Positions 1 to 9,005 of a stretch of 64,000 bases of DNA are shown here, in pieces. Made by a program: the position numbers and the translations under genes. Source of the stretch: Rubrivivax sp. (GTDB lineage Bacteria > Pseudomonadota > Gammaproteobacteria > Burkholderiales > Burkholderiaceae_C); NCBI GenBank assembly GCA_030653505.1, contig JAURZK010000113.1:52541-116540 (forward strand). The letters are read 5' to 3'. The notes beneath the pieces are model-generated. The model ran no database searches and had not been told where the DNA came from. It worked only from the letters and a program-made list of their open reading frames with translations. Position 1 is the stretch's first letter. Each line of letters opens with the position of its first letter.

Positions 1-153
1 CGACAGCAAGCCGCGCCAGCCCTGCTCGGCCATGTCGGCACTCTGCGGCAGCAGGCTGGTCTGGTAGTTGACGTCGAGCATGCGCGCGGTGTTTTCGGCC
101 CGCTCCATATAGCGTGCCATCCAGAACAGGTGGTCGGCGGTTCTAGAGAGCAT
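1..153 (-). CDS. alpha-E domain protein (DUF403), N-terminal fragment at window edge
   Basis: Reading leftward from ATG at 153, the product starts [20 protein letters not shown], the typical opening of alpha-E (DUF403) proteins. These helical proteins are almost always encoded beside circularly permuted ATP-grasp and transglutaminase-like genes, as here, and the set has been proposed to make or tag a small peptide. Only about 51 codons are in the window; the rest lies to the left. It is the last visible gene of the leftward operon that starts near 8,915. A shortened copy of its first 20 or so codons lies just upstream at 239-298. Confidence 0.85.
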   Translation of the reverse strand, partial: MLSRTADHLFWMARYMERAENTARMLDVNYQTSLLPQSADMAEQGWRGLLS

Positions 154-238
154 CTTCGATCTCCTTGAGGCCGAAAACACCGCTGCGCGCTGCCGCGCGC
201 GGCCGTGTTGTGGCTGCGCCCCAAGCGCTTCGCGCTTG

Positions 239-298
239 CCCGGCCCGCTCCATGTAACGTGCCCTCCAGATCAGGTGGTCGGCGGTGCGTGACAGCAT
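239..298 (-). repeat. Partial duplicate of the start of the alpha-E gene
   Basis: Read leftward from ATG at 298, this segment encodes [20 protein letters not shown], nearly identical to the start of the alpha-E gene at 153. The reading frame then runs through unrelated GC-rich sequence and reads into the true alpha-E start. It looks like a leftover of a tandem duplication or gene-conversion event between the ATP-grasp gene and alpha-E. It could also act as an alternative start that adds an N-terminal extension, but I see no sign that it does. Confidence 0.6.
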
Positions 299-300
299 GG

Positions 301-1740
301 TCAATCCTCCAGAACCCAGGTGTCCTTGGTGCCACCGCCCTGCGACGAATTGACCACCAGCGAACCTTCCTTCAGCGCCACCCGGGTCAGACCACCCGGC
401 ACGGTCTGCACGTCCTTGCCGGAACTGAGCACGTAGGGCCGCAGGTCGATGTGGCGCGGCGCGATGCCCCTGTCGACGAAGGTGGGGCAGGTGCTGAGCG
501 ACAGCGTGGGCTGTGCGATGTAGTTGTCGGGCCGCGCCTTCACCACGGCCTTGAACTCGGCGATCTCGGCCTTCGTCGCCGCCGGCCCCACCAGCATGCC
601 GTAGCCACCGGCGCCATGCACTTCCTTGACCACCAGCTCGGGCATGTGGCCGAGCACGTAGGCCAGGTCGTCCTTCTCGCGGCACAGGTAGGTGGGCACG
701 TTGTTGAGGATGGGCTTCTCGCCGAGGTAGAACTCGATCATCCTCGGCACGTAGGGATAGATGCTCTTGTCGTCGGCGATGCCGGTGCCCACCGCGTTGG
801 ACAGCGTGATGTTGCCGGCGCGGTAGACGTCCAGCAGCCCCTCGCAGCCCAGTGTGCTGTCGGCGCGGAAGTGCTTGGGGTCGAGAAAGTCGTCGTCGAC
901 GCGCCGGTAGATGACGTCGACACGCCGCGGGCCCTGCGTCGTGCGCATGTAGACGTAGCCGTCCTTGACGAAGAGGTCCTGGCCCTCGACGAGTTCGACG
1001 CCCATCTGCTGCGCCAGGAAGGCGTGCTCGAAGTAGGCGCTGTTGTACATGCCGGGCGTCAGCACCACCACGGTGGGCTCGTTGACGCCGGCCGGCGCCA
1101 CGGCGCGCAGCGTCTCGAGCAGCAGGTCGGGGTAGTGGGCCACAGGCGCCACCCGGTGCATGGCGAACAGGTCCGGGAAGAGCCGCATCATCATCTTGCG
1201 GTTCTCCAGCATGTAGCTCACGCCGCTGGGCACACGCAGGTTGTCCTCCAGCACGTAGTAGTCGCCAACCCCTTCGGCGTTGCCGACGCGCACGATGTCG
1301 ACGCCCGAGATGTGCGAGTACACCTGCCCCGGCACGTCGACGTTCATCATCTCGGCGCGGAACTGCGTGTTCTTCAGCACCTGCTCGGTCGGCACGAGGC
1401 CGGCGCGCAGGATGTCCTGGTCGTGGTAGACGTCGTGGATGAAACGGTTCAGCGCCGTGACGCGCTGGGCCAGGCCGGCTTCCATCGCCGCCCACTCCTG
1501 CTGCGGGATGACCCGCGGGATGAGGTCGAAGGGGATCAGCCGCTCGGTGCCGGCGCCGTCCTCGTCCTTCGCGCCGTAGACGGCGAAGGTGATGCCGACG
1601 CGACGGAAGATCATCTCGGCCTCTTCGCGCCGCGCCTGCATGGCCTCGCGCGGTTGGCGGTCGAGCCAGCGCTGGTAGATGCGGTACTGCGCGCGGATCT
1701 CGTGATCCGGCGTGTGCATTTCGTCGAAGGCCGGCTTCAT
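301..1740 (-). CDS. Circularly permuted ATP-grasp protein (type 2, DUF404/DUF407)
   Basis: The 479-residue product begins MKPAFDEMHTPDHEIRAQYR and carries the features of the circularly permuted ATP-grasp family: VLTPGMYNSAYFEHAFLAQQMG, the RVDDDFLDP motif and a GAGGYGMLVGP glycine-rich segment near residue 375. ATP-grasp enzymes join a carboxylate to an amine through an acyl-phosphate. In this family the substrate is not known, but the constant company of alpha-E and transglutaminase-like proteins led to predictions of peptide ligation or tagging. A GGAG lies about 12 nt before the ATG. The gene starts 16 nt after the transglutaminase gene ends and is probably in one operon with it. Confidence 0.9.
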   Translation of the reverse strand: MKPAFDEMHTPDHEIRAQYRIYQRWLDRQPREAMQARREEAEMIFRRVGITFAVYGAKDEDGAGTERLIPFDLIPRVIPQQEWAAMEAGLAQRVTALNRFIHDVYHDQDILRAGLVPTEQVLKNTQFRAEMMNVDVPGQVYSHISGVDIVRVGNAEGVGDYYVLEDNLRVPSGVSYMLENRKMMMRLFPDLFAMHRVAPVAHYPDLLLETLRAVAPAGVNEPTVVVLTPGMYNSAYFEHAFLAQQMGVELVEGQDLFVKDGYVYMRTTQGPRRVDVIYRRVDDDFLDPKHFRADSTLGCEGLLDVYRAGNITLSNAVGTGIADDKSIYPYVPRMIEFYLGEKPILNNVPTYLCREKDDLAYVLGHMPELVVKEVHGAGGYGMLVGPAATKAEIAEFKAVVKARPDNYIAQPTLSLSTCPTFVDRGIAPRHIDLRPYVLSSGKDVQTVPGGLTRVALKEGSLVVNSSQGGGTKDTWVLED

Positions 1741-1756
1741 GGTGTCTTGGGCTCCA

Positions 1757-2719
1757 TCAGGGCGTCTCTAGCAACTCGCGTTCCGGGTCGGTGCCCGCAG
1801 GCTCCAGCACGCGCGTGCGCACGGCCACGGTCAGGGTGTGGCCACCGCCGCCGCCGCGGATGACGCCACGCAGCGGTGTGACATCGCCGAAATCACGCCC
1901 GACGGCCACACGCACGTGGCCACTGCCGGGAACGATGTCGTTGGTGGGGTCGAGGTCGAGCCAGCCTGCACTGGGCCCTTCAGCCGGCACACCGGGCGTG
2001 CCCGGGCACCACACCTGCACCCAGGCGTGCGAGGCGTCGGCGCCCTGCATCGTGCTGCCGTCCTCGGGTGCGTAGGTCAGCAGGTAGCCGCTGACGTAGC
2101 GCACCGGCAGGCCCAGCATGCGCATGGCGCCGGCCATCAGGTGGGCGAAGTCCTGGCAGACACCACGCTTGTGCGCCCAGACCTCGGCCAGTGGGGTGTC
2201 GATCTCGGTGCTCTGGCTTTCGTAGCTGAAGTCGGCGTGCACGCGGTGCATCAACTCGACCGCGGCCTCGGCCACCGGGCGGCCGGGGCGGAAGGACAGC
2301 GCCGCATAGCGGCGCAGCGGCGCCAGGCGCGGCACGTAGGGCGAAGGCAGCGCAAACTCCAGCGCGGGCTGGAATGGCGCCTGTGCCACGTAGCGCAGGC
2401 CTTCGGCCAACGGCTGCCAGGGCGGCGACGATGCCGCCTCCAAGCCCGAGAACCGCGGCAGCACACGTACCCGGCTGGTGGCGCGCACGTGCAGGCTGGT
2501 GTGCGGCTGGGCCAGGCTGAAGTGGCTGTCGGCGTTGCCCAGGGTGTCCAGGCCGTCTCGGCGGTGCCCGGGGGCGGGGTCGATGTCGAGCTCGAAGTCC
2601 AGCAGTTCCTGGTGCGCGTCGGACAGCGGCTGCAGGTGCGCCAGGTGCTGGGCCAGCGAGACCGGCGCCGCGTAGTCGTAGCGCGTGTCGTGCGTGACTT
2701 CCAGCAGCATGAAGTCCAT
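1757..2719 (-). CDS. Transglutaminase-like cysteine peptidase family protein
   Basis: A 320-residue protein with a bacterial transglutaminase N-terminal region (LEVTHDTRYDYAAPVSLAQH) and a transglutaminase core. The catalytic triad is visible: Cys in RGVCQDFAH, His in GADASHAWVQVW and Asp in LDLDPTND. Members of this family next to ATP-grasp/alpha-E genes are thought to hydrolyse or transfer the peptide made by the partner enzymes. The ATG overlaps the stop codon of the upstream ATP-grasp/alpha-E fusion (TGATG), which implies translational coupling. There is no signal peptide, so it is likely cytoplasmic. Confidence 0.9.
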   Translation of the reverse strand: MDFMLLEVTHDTRYDYAAPVSLAQHLAHLQPLSDAHQELLDFELDIDPAPGHRRDGLDTLGNADSHFSLAQPHTSLHVRATSRVRVLPRFSGLEAASSPPWQPLAEGLRYVAQAPFQPALEFALPSPYVPRLAPLRRYAALSFRPGRPVAEAAVELMHRVHADFSYESQSTEIDTPLAEVWAHKRGVCQDFAHLMAGAMRMLGLPVRYVSGYLLTYAPEDGSTMQGADASHAWVQVWCPGTPGVPAEGPSAGWLDLDPTNDIVPGSGHVRVAVGRDFGDVTPLRGVIRGGGGGHTLTVAVRTRVLEPAGTDPERELLETP

Positions 2720-5310
2720 CACACCCTCTGGTCCACGCCCTGCGCCAGCGTGAAGTAGCGCTCGCCGACGCGGTCGGCCAGCGCCGCGGCGCGGTGGCCC
2801 AGCGTCACCGCCAGCGAACGCAGCGCCTGTGCGATGGCGGCTTCGTCGGCGCCGCGCAGCGACTCCAGCGTCAGCCCGGCGCCTTCGGCGGGCAGCAGGT
2901 CGAGCAGCGGCTGCTGCGCCTCGGGCGGGCCCGGCAGCTTGCCGATCTCGGTGCGCAGCCGGCGCAGCACGCCGGCGAAGGACCGCGGGATGGCGCTGTC
3001 CAGCACCACCATGTCGGCCAGCGCCAGCATGTCCTCGTGGCGCTGGTAGCGGGCGCGGAAGGTGATGATGCTGTCGAACAGCTCCAGCAGCAGGTCGATG
3101 CCGGCGGCGCTGCCGAGGGCCTGGTTCTCCAGGAAGATGCGCAGCCGGGTCGACACGGCGATCAGGCGTTCGGTCAGGCGGCCCACGGTCATCAGGCGCC
3201 AGCCGTGGTCGCGCGTCATGCGGTCGCTCTGCGCGCCGGTCACCGCGGCCAGCTGCAGCGCCAGGCGGTCCAGCGCGGGCAGCACCAACGTGCGCGTGGG
3301 CAGTTCGCCAGAGGCAGTGGCCAGCGACTGGGCGAAACCCGCGCGCATGGCGCGGATCAGGCCCCAGTGCTCGGCCGACAGCCGCTCGCGCAGCGCCATC
3401 GAGGCGCGTTCCAGCGAAGCCAGGTTGAAGGCCACGCTGGCCGTGCCCTCGTTGGCATCCGTGCGGCCCATGCCGGCGAGCAACGCACGCTCGAACAGCG
3501 TGGTGCTCTGTGCCAGCGTGGGCACGCCGTGCGGCGCCAGGCCGACACGCACGCACAGCGCCGACAGCGCCTGCAGCACCTCGGGCGGCGCGTCGTTGTC
3601 GGCGTCGATGAGCAGCAGCGTGGCGCGCGCCAGGCGCACCAGCTGCTCGGTGCGCTCGGTGTAGCGGCCGAGCCAGAACAGGTTCTCGCCGGTGCGGCTG
3701 CTGACGGGCCGGCGGCGCTCGGCGATGTCGTCGACCTGCAGGCGCTGCGGCAGCATGCTGAAGGTGTCGACGGGGCCGTCGGTGAGCACCCAGGTATCGA
3801 GGCTGGAGCCACCGCGCTGCATGCTGACGCTGCCGTCTTCGCGTCGCGCCACGCGGGTCATGCCACCCGGCAGCACGTGCCAGCGGCCGCCGCCGTCGGC
3901 GATCGCGTACACACGCACCATCGCAGGGCGCGGGCTGAGTGCGCCGTTGCCCCAGATCGGGGCACGCGAGAAGCGCAACCTGCCCTGCACCGTCCAGGCG
4001 TCGGGGTCGTCGTCGATGGCGGCCGACTGCGACTGGCGCAGCTGCGACGTCCGCCCACCTTCGGGGAAGGTGCTGCGCACGATCTTGTCGTCGAGGTCGT
4101 GGCGCACGTCGTCCCAGGCCGCCGCTTCGCCGCACCACCAGGTGGGCAACGAAGGCAGCAGCAGGGCCTCGCCGGTCAGCCGCTCGGCGATGCCGGGCAT
4201 GAAACCCTGGATGGCGGGCGACTCGAGGAATGCGCTGCCCAGTGCGTTGGCCATCACCACCGTGCCGGCGCGTGCGGCCTGCAGCAGGCCGGGCACGCCC
4301 AGGGCGCTGTCGGGCCGCAGTTCCAGCGGGTCGCAGAAGTCGTCGTCCAGCCGGCGCAGCAGGCCGTGCACGGGCTCCAGGCCTTCCACCGTCTTGAGAT
4401 ACAGGCGCTCGCCGCGCACGGTGAGGTCGCCGCCCTCGACCAGCGGCACGCCCAGGTAACGCGCCAGGTAGGCATGCTCGAAGTAGGTTTCGCTGTAGGT
4501 GCCGGGCGTCAGCAGCACGACACGCGGCGCGCCGTCGCCCAGGCTGCGCGCCACCTCGCGCGCGGCCGCTTCCAGCGTGTCGAGCAGGCAGCGGTAGCTG
4601 CTGGCGATGCGCTGCACGTGCAGGTCGCGGAAGGCCTCGGGGAACTCGCGTGTGGCGACGAGCCGGTTGTGCATCACGTAGCCCAGCCCCGAAGGGCCCT
4701 GCGTTCGCTGCGCCACCTGCCACCAGCGACCGTCGGGGCCCCGCGCCAGGTCGAAGGCCGCGATGTAGAGGTGCATGCCCAGCGGCGGCGTGACGCCGAT
4801 CATCTGACGCAGCCAGCCCGGGTGACGCAGCAGCAGCGCCGGCGGCAGCAGGCCTTCTTGCAGCAGGTGCTGGGGGCCGTAGAGGTCGGTCAGCATGCGC
4901 TGCAGCAGTTCGGCGCGCTGCATCACACCCGCTTCGATGCCGGCCCACTCTGCAGGCTCGATCAGCAGCGGCAGCAGTTCCAGCGACCAGGCGCGCGCCG
5001 CGGCGCCCACCTTGGGGTCGTCGCTGAAGACGTTGTGCGTGACGCCGTCCATCTGGATGCGCAGCGCCACCTGGCCGACACGGCGGTCGAGCTCGTCGGC
5101 CAGCTCGGTGCCGGCCGCTGGCGCCGGCAGCGCCAGCGCAAAACGCCGCCAGGCGTCGCGCAGCGTGCCGTCGGGTTCACGCAGCTCGTCCCACACGCCC
5201 GCCTCGGCCGGCAGGGCACGTGAACTCAGCGTGTGCAACGCCGCCTCGCCGATGCCCGGCGCGGCCTCGAAAGGCAGCGAGCTCTGCGACTGGGTCTGCA
5301 ACTGCGCCAT
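2719..5310 (-). CDS. Circularly permuted ATP-grasp and alpha-E fusion protein
   Basis: About 863 residues from ATG at 5,310 (a GTG at 5,325 would add five). The N-terminal 480 residues are a circularly permuted ATP-grasp unit, with LLTPGTYSETYFEHAYLARYLG and RRLDDDFCDP. The C-terminal part, from about residue 500 (SSRTGENLFWLGRYTERTEQ), is an alpha-E (DUF403) domain. The fusion therefore joins in one chain the two activities that are separate genes at 1-1,740, so the operon carries two versions of the pair. It lies 9 nt downstream of the DUF2126 gene. The natural substrate is unknown. Confidence 0.88.
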   Translation of the reverse strand: MAQLQTQSQSSLPFEAAPGIGEAALHTLSSRALPAEAGVWDELREPDGTLRDAWRRFALALPAPAAGTELADELDRRVGQVALRIQMDGVTHNVFSDDPKVGAAARAWSLELLPLLIEPAEWAGIEAGVMQRAELLQRMLTDLYGPQHLLQEGLLPPALLLRHPGWLRQMIGVTPPLGMHLYIAAFDLARGPDGRWWQVAQRTQGPSGLGYVMHNRLVATREFPEAFRDLHVQRIASSYRCLLDTLEAAAREVARSLGDGAPRVVLLTPGTYSETYFEHAYLARYLGVPLVEGGDLTVRGERLYLKTVEGLEPVHGLLRRLDDDFCDPLELRPDSALGVPGLLQAARAGTVVMANALGSAFLESPAIQGFMPGIAERLTGEALLLPSLPTWWCGEAAAWDDVRHDLDDKIVRSTFPEGGRTSQLRQSQSAAIDDDPDAWTVQGRLRFSRAPIWGNGALSPRPAMVRVYAIADGGGRWHVLPGGMTRVARREDGSVSMQRGGSSLDTWVLTDGPVDTFSMLPQRLQVDDIAERRRPVSSRTGENLFWLGRYTERTEQLVRLARATLLLIDADNDAPPEVLQALSALCVRVGLAPHGVPTLAQSTTLFERALLAGMGRTDANEGTASVAFNLASLERASMALRERLSAEHWGLIRAMRAGFAQSLATASGELPTRTLVLPALDRLALQLAAVTGAQSDRMTRDHGWRLMTVGRLTERLIAVSTRLRIFLENQALGSAAGIDLLLELFDSIITFRARYQRHEDMLALADMVVLDSAIPRSFAGVLRRLRTEIGKLPGPPEAQQPLLDLLPAEGAGLTLESLRGADEAAIAQALRSLAVTLGHRAAALADRVGERYFTLAQGVDQRV

Positions 5311-5333
5311 GGAGCCCGTGATCACCCGGCCGT

Positions 5334-8300
5334 TCAGACCCGCAGGTCCATCGTGAACGGATGCTCCAGGCTGGGCGCCGCCGCCTGAACGTCGATCGCT
5401 CCCGGCGTGTGGCCGAAGCGGAAGAAGCGCGACAGGCGTCGGCTCTCGGCCTCGTAGCTGTTAACCGGGAACGTCTCGTGGCTGCGACCGCCCGGGTGGG
5501 CCACGTGATAGCGGCAGCCGCCCATGCTGCGTCCTTTGCCCTGTGCTTGCCAGGTGTCCACGAGATCGATGGTCAGTGGCGCGTGCACCTTGATCGTCGG
5601 GTGCAGGGCCGAAGGCGGCTGCCAGGCGCGGTAGCGCACGCCGCCGACAAATTCACCCTGGCGCCCCGTGGGCTGCAGCGGCAGCGCGCGGCCGTTGACG
5701 GTGACGACATGGCGGTTGCCGTTCAGCCCGGTGGCCTTGACCTCCAGCCTTTCCAGCGACGAATCGACGTAGCGCACCGTGCCGCCCACCGAACCCTCTT
5801 CACCCATCACGTGCCAGGGCTCGAGTGCGCTGCGCAGCGTGAGCTCGACCCCCCCCACCGCGATGTCGCCGATGATCGGGAAGCGGAAGGCGAAGTGCGG
5901 CGCGAACCAGGCCGGGTCGAAGTTGAAGCCGGCGGCGTTCAGGTCGGCAATGACGTCGTCGAAGTCGATCTGCACGAAGGTGGGCAGCAGGAAACGGTCG
6001 TGCAGGCTGGTGCCCCAGCGGGTCAGCCGCGTCGCGCCGCGGCCGCGGTAGGGCTCCTTCCAGAACCAGGCCAGCAGCGAACGCAGCAGCAGCTGCTGCG
6101 CCAGGCTCATGCGCGCGTGCGGCGGCATCTCGAAGGCACGCAACTCCAGCAGGCCCAGGCGGCCCGTGGGGCCGTCGGGCGAGTAGAGCTTGTCGATGCA
6201 GAACTCGCTGCGGTGGGTGTTGCCCGTCACGTCCACCAGCAGGTTGCGCAGCGTGCGGTCGACGACCCACGGCGGCACATTGCCATACAGGCCCAGCTGG
6301 CGTTCCAGTTCGTTCAGGCCGATCTCGACTTCGTAGACCTGGTCGCCGCGCGCCTCGTCGAAACGTGGCGCCTGGCTCGTCGGGCCGATGAACATGCCGC
6401 TGAACAGGTAGCTCAGCGAAGGGTGGTTGTGCCAGTAGGTGATGAGGCTGGCCAGCAGGTCGGGCCGGCGCAGGAAGGGGCTGTCGGCCGGCGTGGCGCC
6501 GCCGAGCACGAAGTGGTTGCCGCCACCCGTGCCCGTGTGGCGGCCGTCGAGCATGAACTTCTCGGTCGACAGGCGTGTCTGGTGCGCGGCCTCGTAGAGG
6601 AATTCGGTGTGGTCGACGAGCTCGGCCCAGTTGTGCGCGGGGTGGATGTTGACCTCGATGACCCCCGGGTCGGGCGTGACCGCGAGTGTCTTCAGCCGCG
6701 GGTCTCGCGGCGGTGGGTAGCCCTCGATGACGATCTTCATCGCCAGTTCGGCGCAGGTGGCCTCGAGCGCGGCCACGAGCTCGAGGTAGTCCTCCAGGTG
6801 CTTCAGCGGCGGCATGAAGATGTAGAGCACGCCGCTCTTGCCGCCGTGCTCCTCTTCGGCCTTCGGGCCGTTACCACGCTGCGGGTCGCGTACTTCCACG
6901 CACAGCGCGGTGCGAGTGAGTTCACCGGCCGACTCGAAGCGCCCGGGCATGACCAGCGGGTCGCGCGGGAAGGGCGTGACGGGGTCGTGTTCGGTGGCCA
7001 CGCGGTCGAGGCCGGCACCGGTGCGGCCGTCGCTTGCCAGCCCGGCCACGACGCCATGGCCCAGCAGGCCGGCGCCGGTAGCGCTACCCGCGTCAGCGCC
7101 GAAACCGTCGTGATCCAGGCCGCCTTCGCCCAGGCGGTCTTCACCCTGGCCCGACCCACCGCCGACCGGGCGCTGCAGCGCCTGCTGCATGCGCAGAACC
7201 GAAGCCGAGGGCAAGGTGGCCTGCGGTGCAAACGGGTCCTGCGCCAAGGTCCACGGCAGGTCCTCCTTGGCCGCCCAGGCTTGCGAGTCCAGCGGCAGTC
7301 GCCAGCCCATGGGCGAGTCGCCCGGAATCAGGAACAGTCGGTCGTCGCGCACGAACCAGGGGCCGGTCACCCAGGCCGGGCCGGCCGTGCTGGCCTGCCA
7401 CTCGCGCTTCAGCGGCAGCACGTGGCCCACGGTGGCGTCCAGCCCCTGTGTGAAGACGCGGCGCAGGCGCGCGCGTTCGAGCTCGTCGTCGAGCCGCGCG
7501 TCGAAGGGGTCGACGTTCACCGGCAGCCGGCGTTCGCGCCACAGGTAGTAGTAGGTGTCCTCGTAGGCCGGCTGGACGAAGGACGTGTCCAGGCCCAGGC
7601 GGCGCGTCAGCGTGTGCAGGAAGGTCTTGGCATCGTCGGCGGTGTAGTGGTAGGTCTCGCGTTCGTCGGCGAAGAGGCCGGGGTCGCTCCAGCAGGGCTG
7701 GCCGTCGGCGCGCCAGCAGATGGAAAGCGACCAGCGCGGCAGCTGTTCGCCCGGGTACCACTTGCCCTGTCCGAAGTGCAGGAAGGCGCCCTGGCCGTAC
7801 TTGGCCGCCAGCTTGTGCACCAGCGCCGTGGCCAGGCCGCGCTTGGTGGGGCCCAGCGCGTCGGTGTTCCACTCGGCGGCGTCGCGGTCATCCACCGCCA
7901 CGAAGGTGGGCTCGCCGCCTTGCGTCAGGCGCACATCCTGCGCTTCGAGCCTGGCGTCGACCTCGTGGCCCAGCGCCTCGATGGCGCGCCACTGTGCGTC
8001 GCTGTAGGGCAGCGTGACGCGTGGCGATTCGTAGATGCGCGTCACCTCCATGTGGTGCGAGAACGTGACCTCGCACTCGTCCACCGCACCACTCACCGGC
8101 GCGGCGGTGCTGGGTTCGGGCGTGCAGGCCACGGGGATGTGGCCTTCACCGGCGAGCAGGCCGCTGGTCGGGTCCAGTCCTATCCAGCCGGCGCCCGGCA
8201 GGTAGACCTCGCACCAGGCGTGCAGGTCGGTGAAGTCGTGTTCGGCACCACTGGGGCCGTCCAGGCTCTTCACGTCGGGCTTGAGCTGGATGAGGTAACC

Positions 8301-8915
8301 GGAGACGAAGCGCGCCGCCAGTCCCAGATGACGCAAGGTCTGCACCAACAGCCAGCCGGTGTCGCGGCAGGAGCCGCTGGCGTTGGTGAGTGTGGTCTCG
8401 GGCGTCTGCACACCCGGCTCCATGCGGATGAGGTAGCTGATCTCGTGCTGCAGGCGCTGGTTGATGCCGACCAGGAAGTCGATGGTGCGCTGCGTTTCGA
8501 GTGACACGCTCTCGACGAAGGCCTTGAAGCGCGGCGTGGACTCGGACAGGGGCGTCTTGGCCAGGTAGGGCACGAGGTCGAGCGCGGCGTCCTCGGCGTA
8601 GCTGAAGGGGAAGTTCTCGGCCTCGGGTTCGAGGAAGAAGTCGAAGGGGTTCAGCACCGACATCTCGGCCACGAGGTCGACCGTGACCTTGAACTCGCGT
8701 GTCATCTCGGGGAAAACGAGGCGCGCCGCGTAGTTGGCGAAGGGGTCCTGCTGCCAGTTGATGAAGTGCCCGGCGGGCTCGACACGCAGCGAGTAGCTCA
8801 GGATACGGGTGCGGCAATGCGGCGCCGGGCGCAGGCGCACCACCTGGGGGCCGAGGGTGACGCGGCGGTCGTAGCGGTAATGCGTGACGTGGTTCAGCGC
8901 GACATGGATGGACAC
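5334..8915 (-). CDS. DUF2126 protein with N-terminal transglutaminase domain
   Basis: A 1,193-residue protein. The first 290 residues form a transglutaminase-like domain (MSIHVALNHVTHYRYDRRV; Cys in SGSCRDTGW; His in FTDLHAWCEVYLP; Asp in GLDPTSG). The remainder is the long DUF2126 region (LTQGGEPTFVAVDDRD, HTGTGGGNHFVLGGATP), which has been likened to glutamine-synthetase/amidoligase folds. I chose the GTG start at 8,915 because AGGAG lies 9 nt upstream and the protein start matches the family. It is the first gene of the leftward five-gene locus. Confidence 0.9.
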   Translation of the reverse strand: MSIHVALNHVTHYRYDRRVTLGPQVVRLRPAPHCRTRILSYSLRVEPAGHFINWQQDPFANYAARLVFPEMTREFKVTVDLVAEMSVLNPFDFFLEPEAENFPFSYAEDAALDLVPYLAKTPLSESTPRFKAFVESVSLETQRTIDFLVGINQRLQHEISYLIRMEPGVQTPETTLTNASGSCRDTGWLLVQTLRHLGLAARFVSGYLIQLKPDVKSLDGPSGAEHDFTDLHAWCEVYLPGAGWIGLDPTSGLLAGEGHIPVACTPEPSTAAPVSGAVDECEVTFSHHMEVTRIYESPRVTLPYSDAQWRAIEALGHEVDARLEAQDVRLTQGGEPTFVAVDDRDAAEWNTDALGPTKRGLATALVHKLAAKYGQGAFLHFGQGKWYPGEQLPRWSLSICWRADGQPCWSDPGLFADERETYHYTADDAKTFLHTLTRRLGLDTSFVQPAYEDTYYYLWRERRLPVNVDPFDARLDDELERARLRRVFTQGLDATVGHVLPLKREWQASTAGPAWVTGPWFVRDDRLFLIPGDSPMGWRLPLDSQAWAAKEDLPWTLAQDPFAPQATLPSASVLRMQQALQRPVGGGSGQGEDRLGEGGLDHDGFGADAGSATGAGLLGHGVVAGLASDGRTGAGLDRVATEHDPVTPFPRDPLVMPGRFESAGELTRTALCVEVRDPQRGNGPKAEEEHGGKSGVLYIFMPPLKHLEDYLELVAALEATCAELAMKIVIEGYPPPRDPRLKTLAVTPDPGVIEVNIHPAHNWAELVDHTEFLYEAAHQTRLSTEKFMLDGRHTGTGGGNHFVLGGATPADSPFLRRPDLLASLITYWHNHPSLSYLFSGMFIGPTSQAPRFDEARGDQVYEVEIGLNELERQLGLYGNVPPWVVDRTLRNLLVDVTGNTHRSEFCIDKLYSPDGPTGRLGLLELRAFEMPPHARMSLAQQLLLRSLLAWFWKEPYRGRGATRLTRWGTSLHDRFLLPTFVQIDFDDVIADLNAAGFNFDPAWFAPHFAFRFPIIGDIAVGGVELTLRSALEPWHVMGEEGSVGGTVRYVDSSLERLEVKATGLNGNRHVVTVNGRALPLQPTGRQGEFVGGVRYRAWQPPSALHPTIKVHAPLTIDLVDTWQAQGKGRSMGGCRYHVAHPGGRSHETFPVNSYEAESRRLSRFFRFGHTPGAIDVQAAAPSLEHPFTMDLRV

Positions 8916-9005
8916 GGGGAGAGGCTCCTGGGCTTTCGGGGATCGGCCTGGGCTTCTTGCAAGCGGCGGGCCACCTGAGGTCGCGTGAGGTTGCGGTACG
9001 TGCCT

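Noticed and set aside
205..1863. Rightward open frame over the ATP-grasp gene
   Set aside because: Antisense shadow of a well-supported gene.
2794..5223. Long rightward open frame of about 800 codons
   Set aside because: It is antisense to the ATP-grasp/alpha-E fusion in very GC-rich DNA, has a composition dominated by Ala, Arg, Gln and His, and shows no family motif.
5361..8504. Long rightward open frame of over 1,000 codons
   Set aside because: Antisense to the DUF2126 gene; same GC-driven artefact, with no motif or ribosome binding site.
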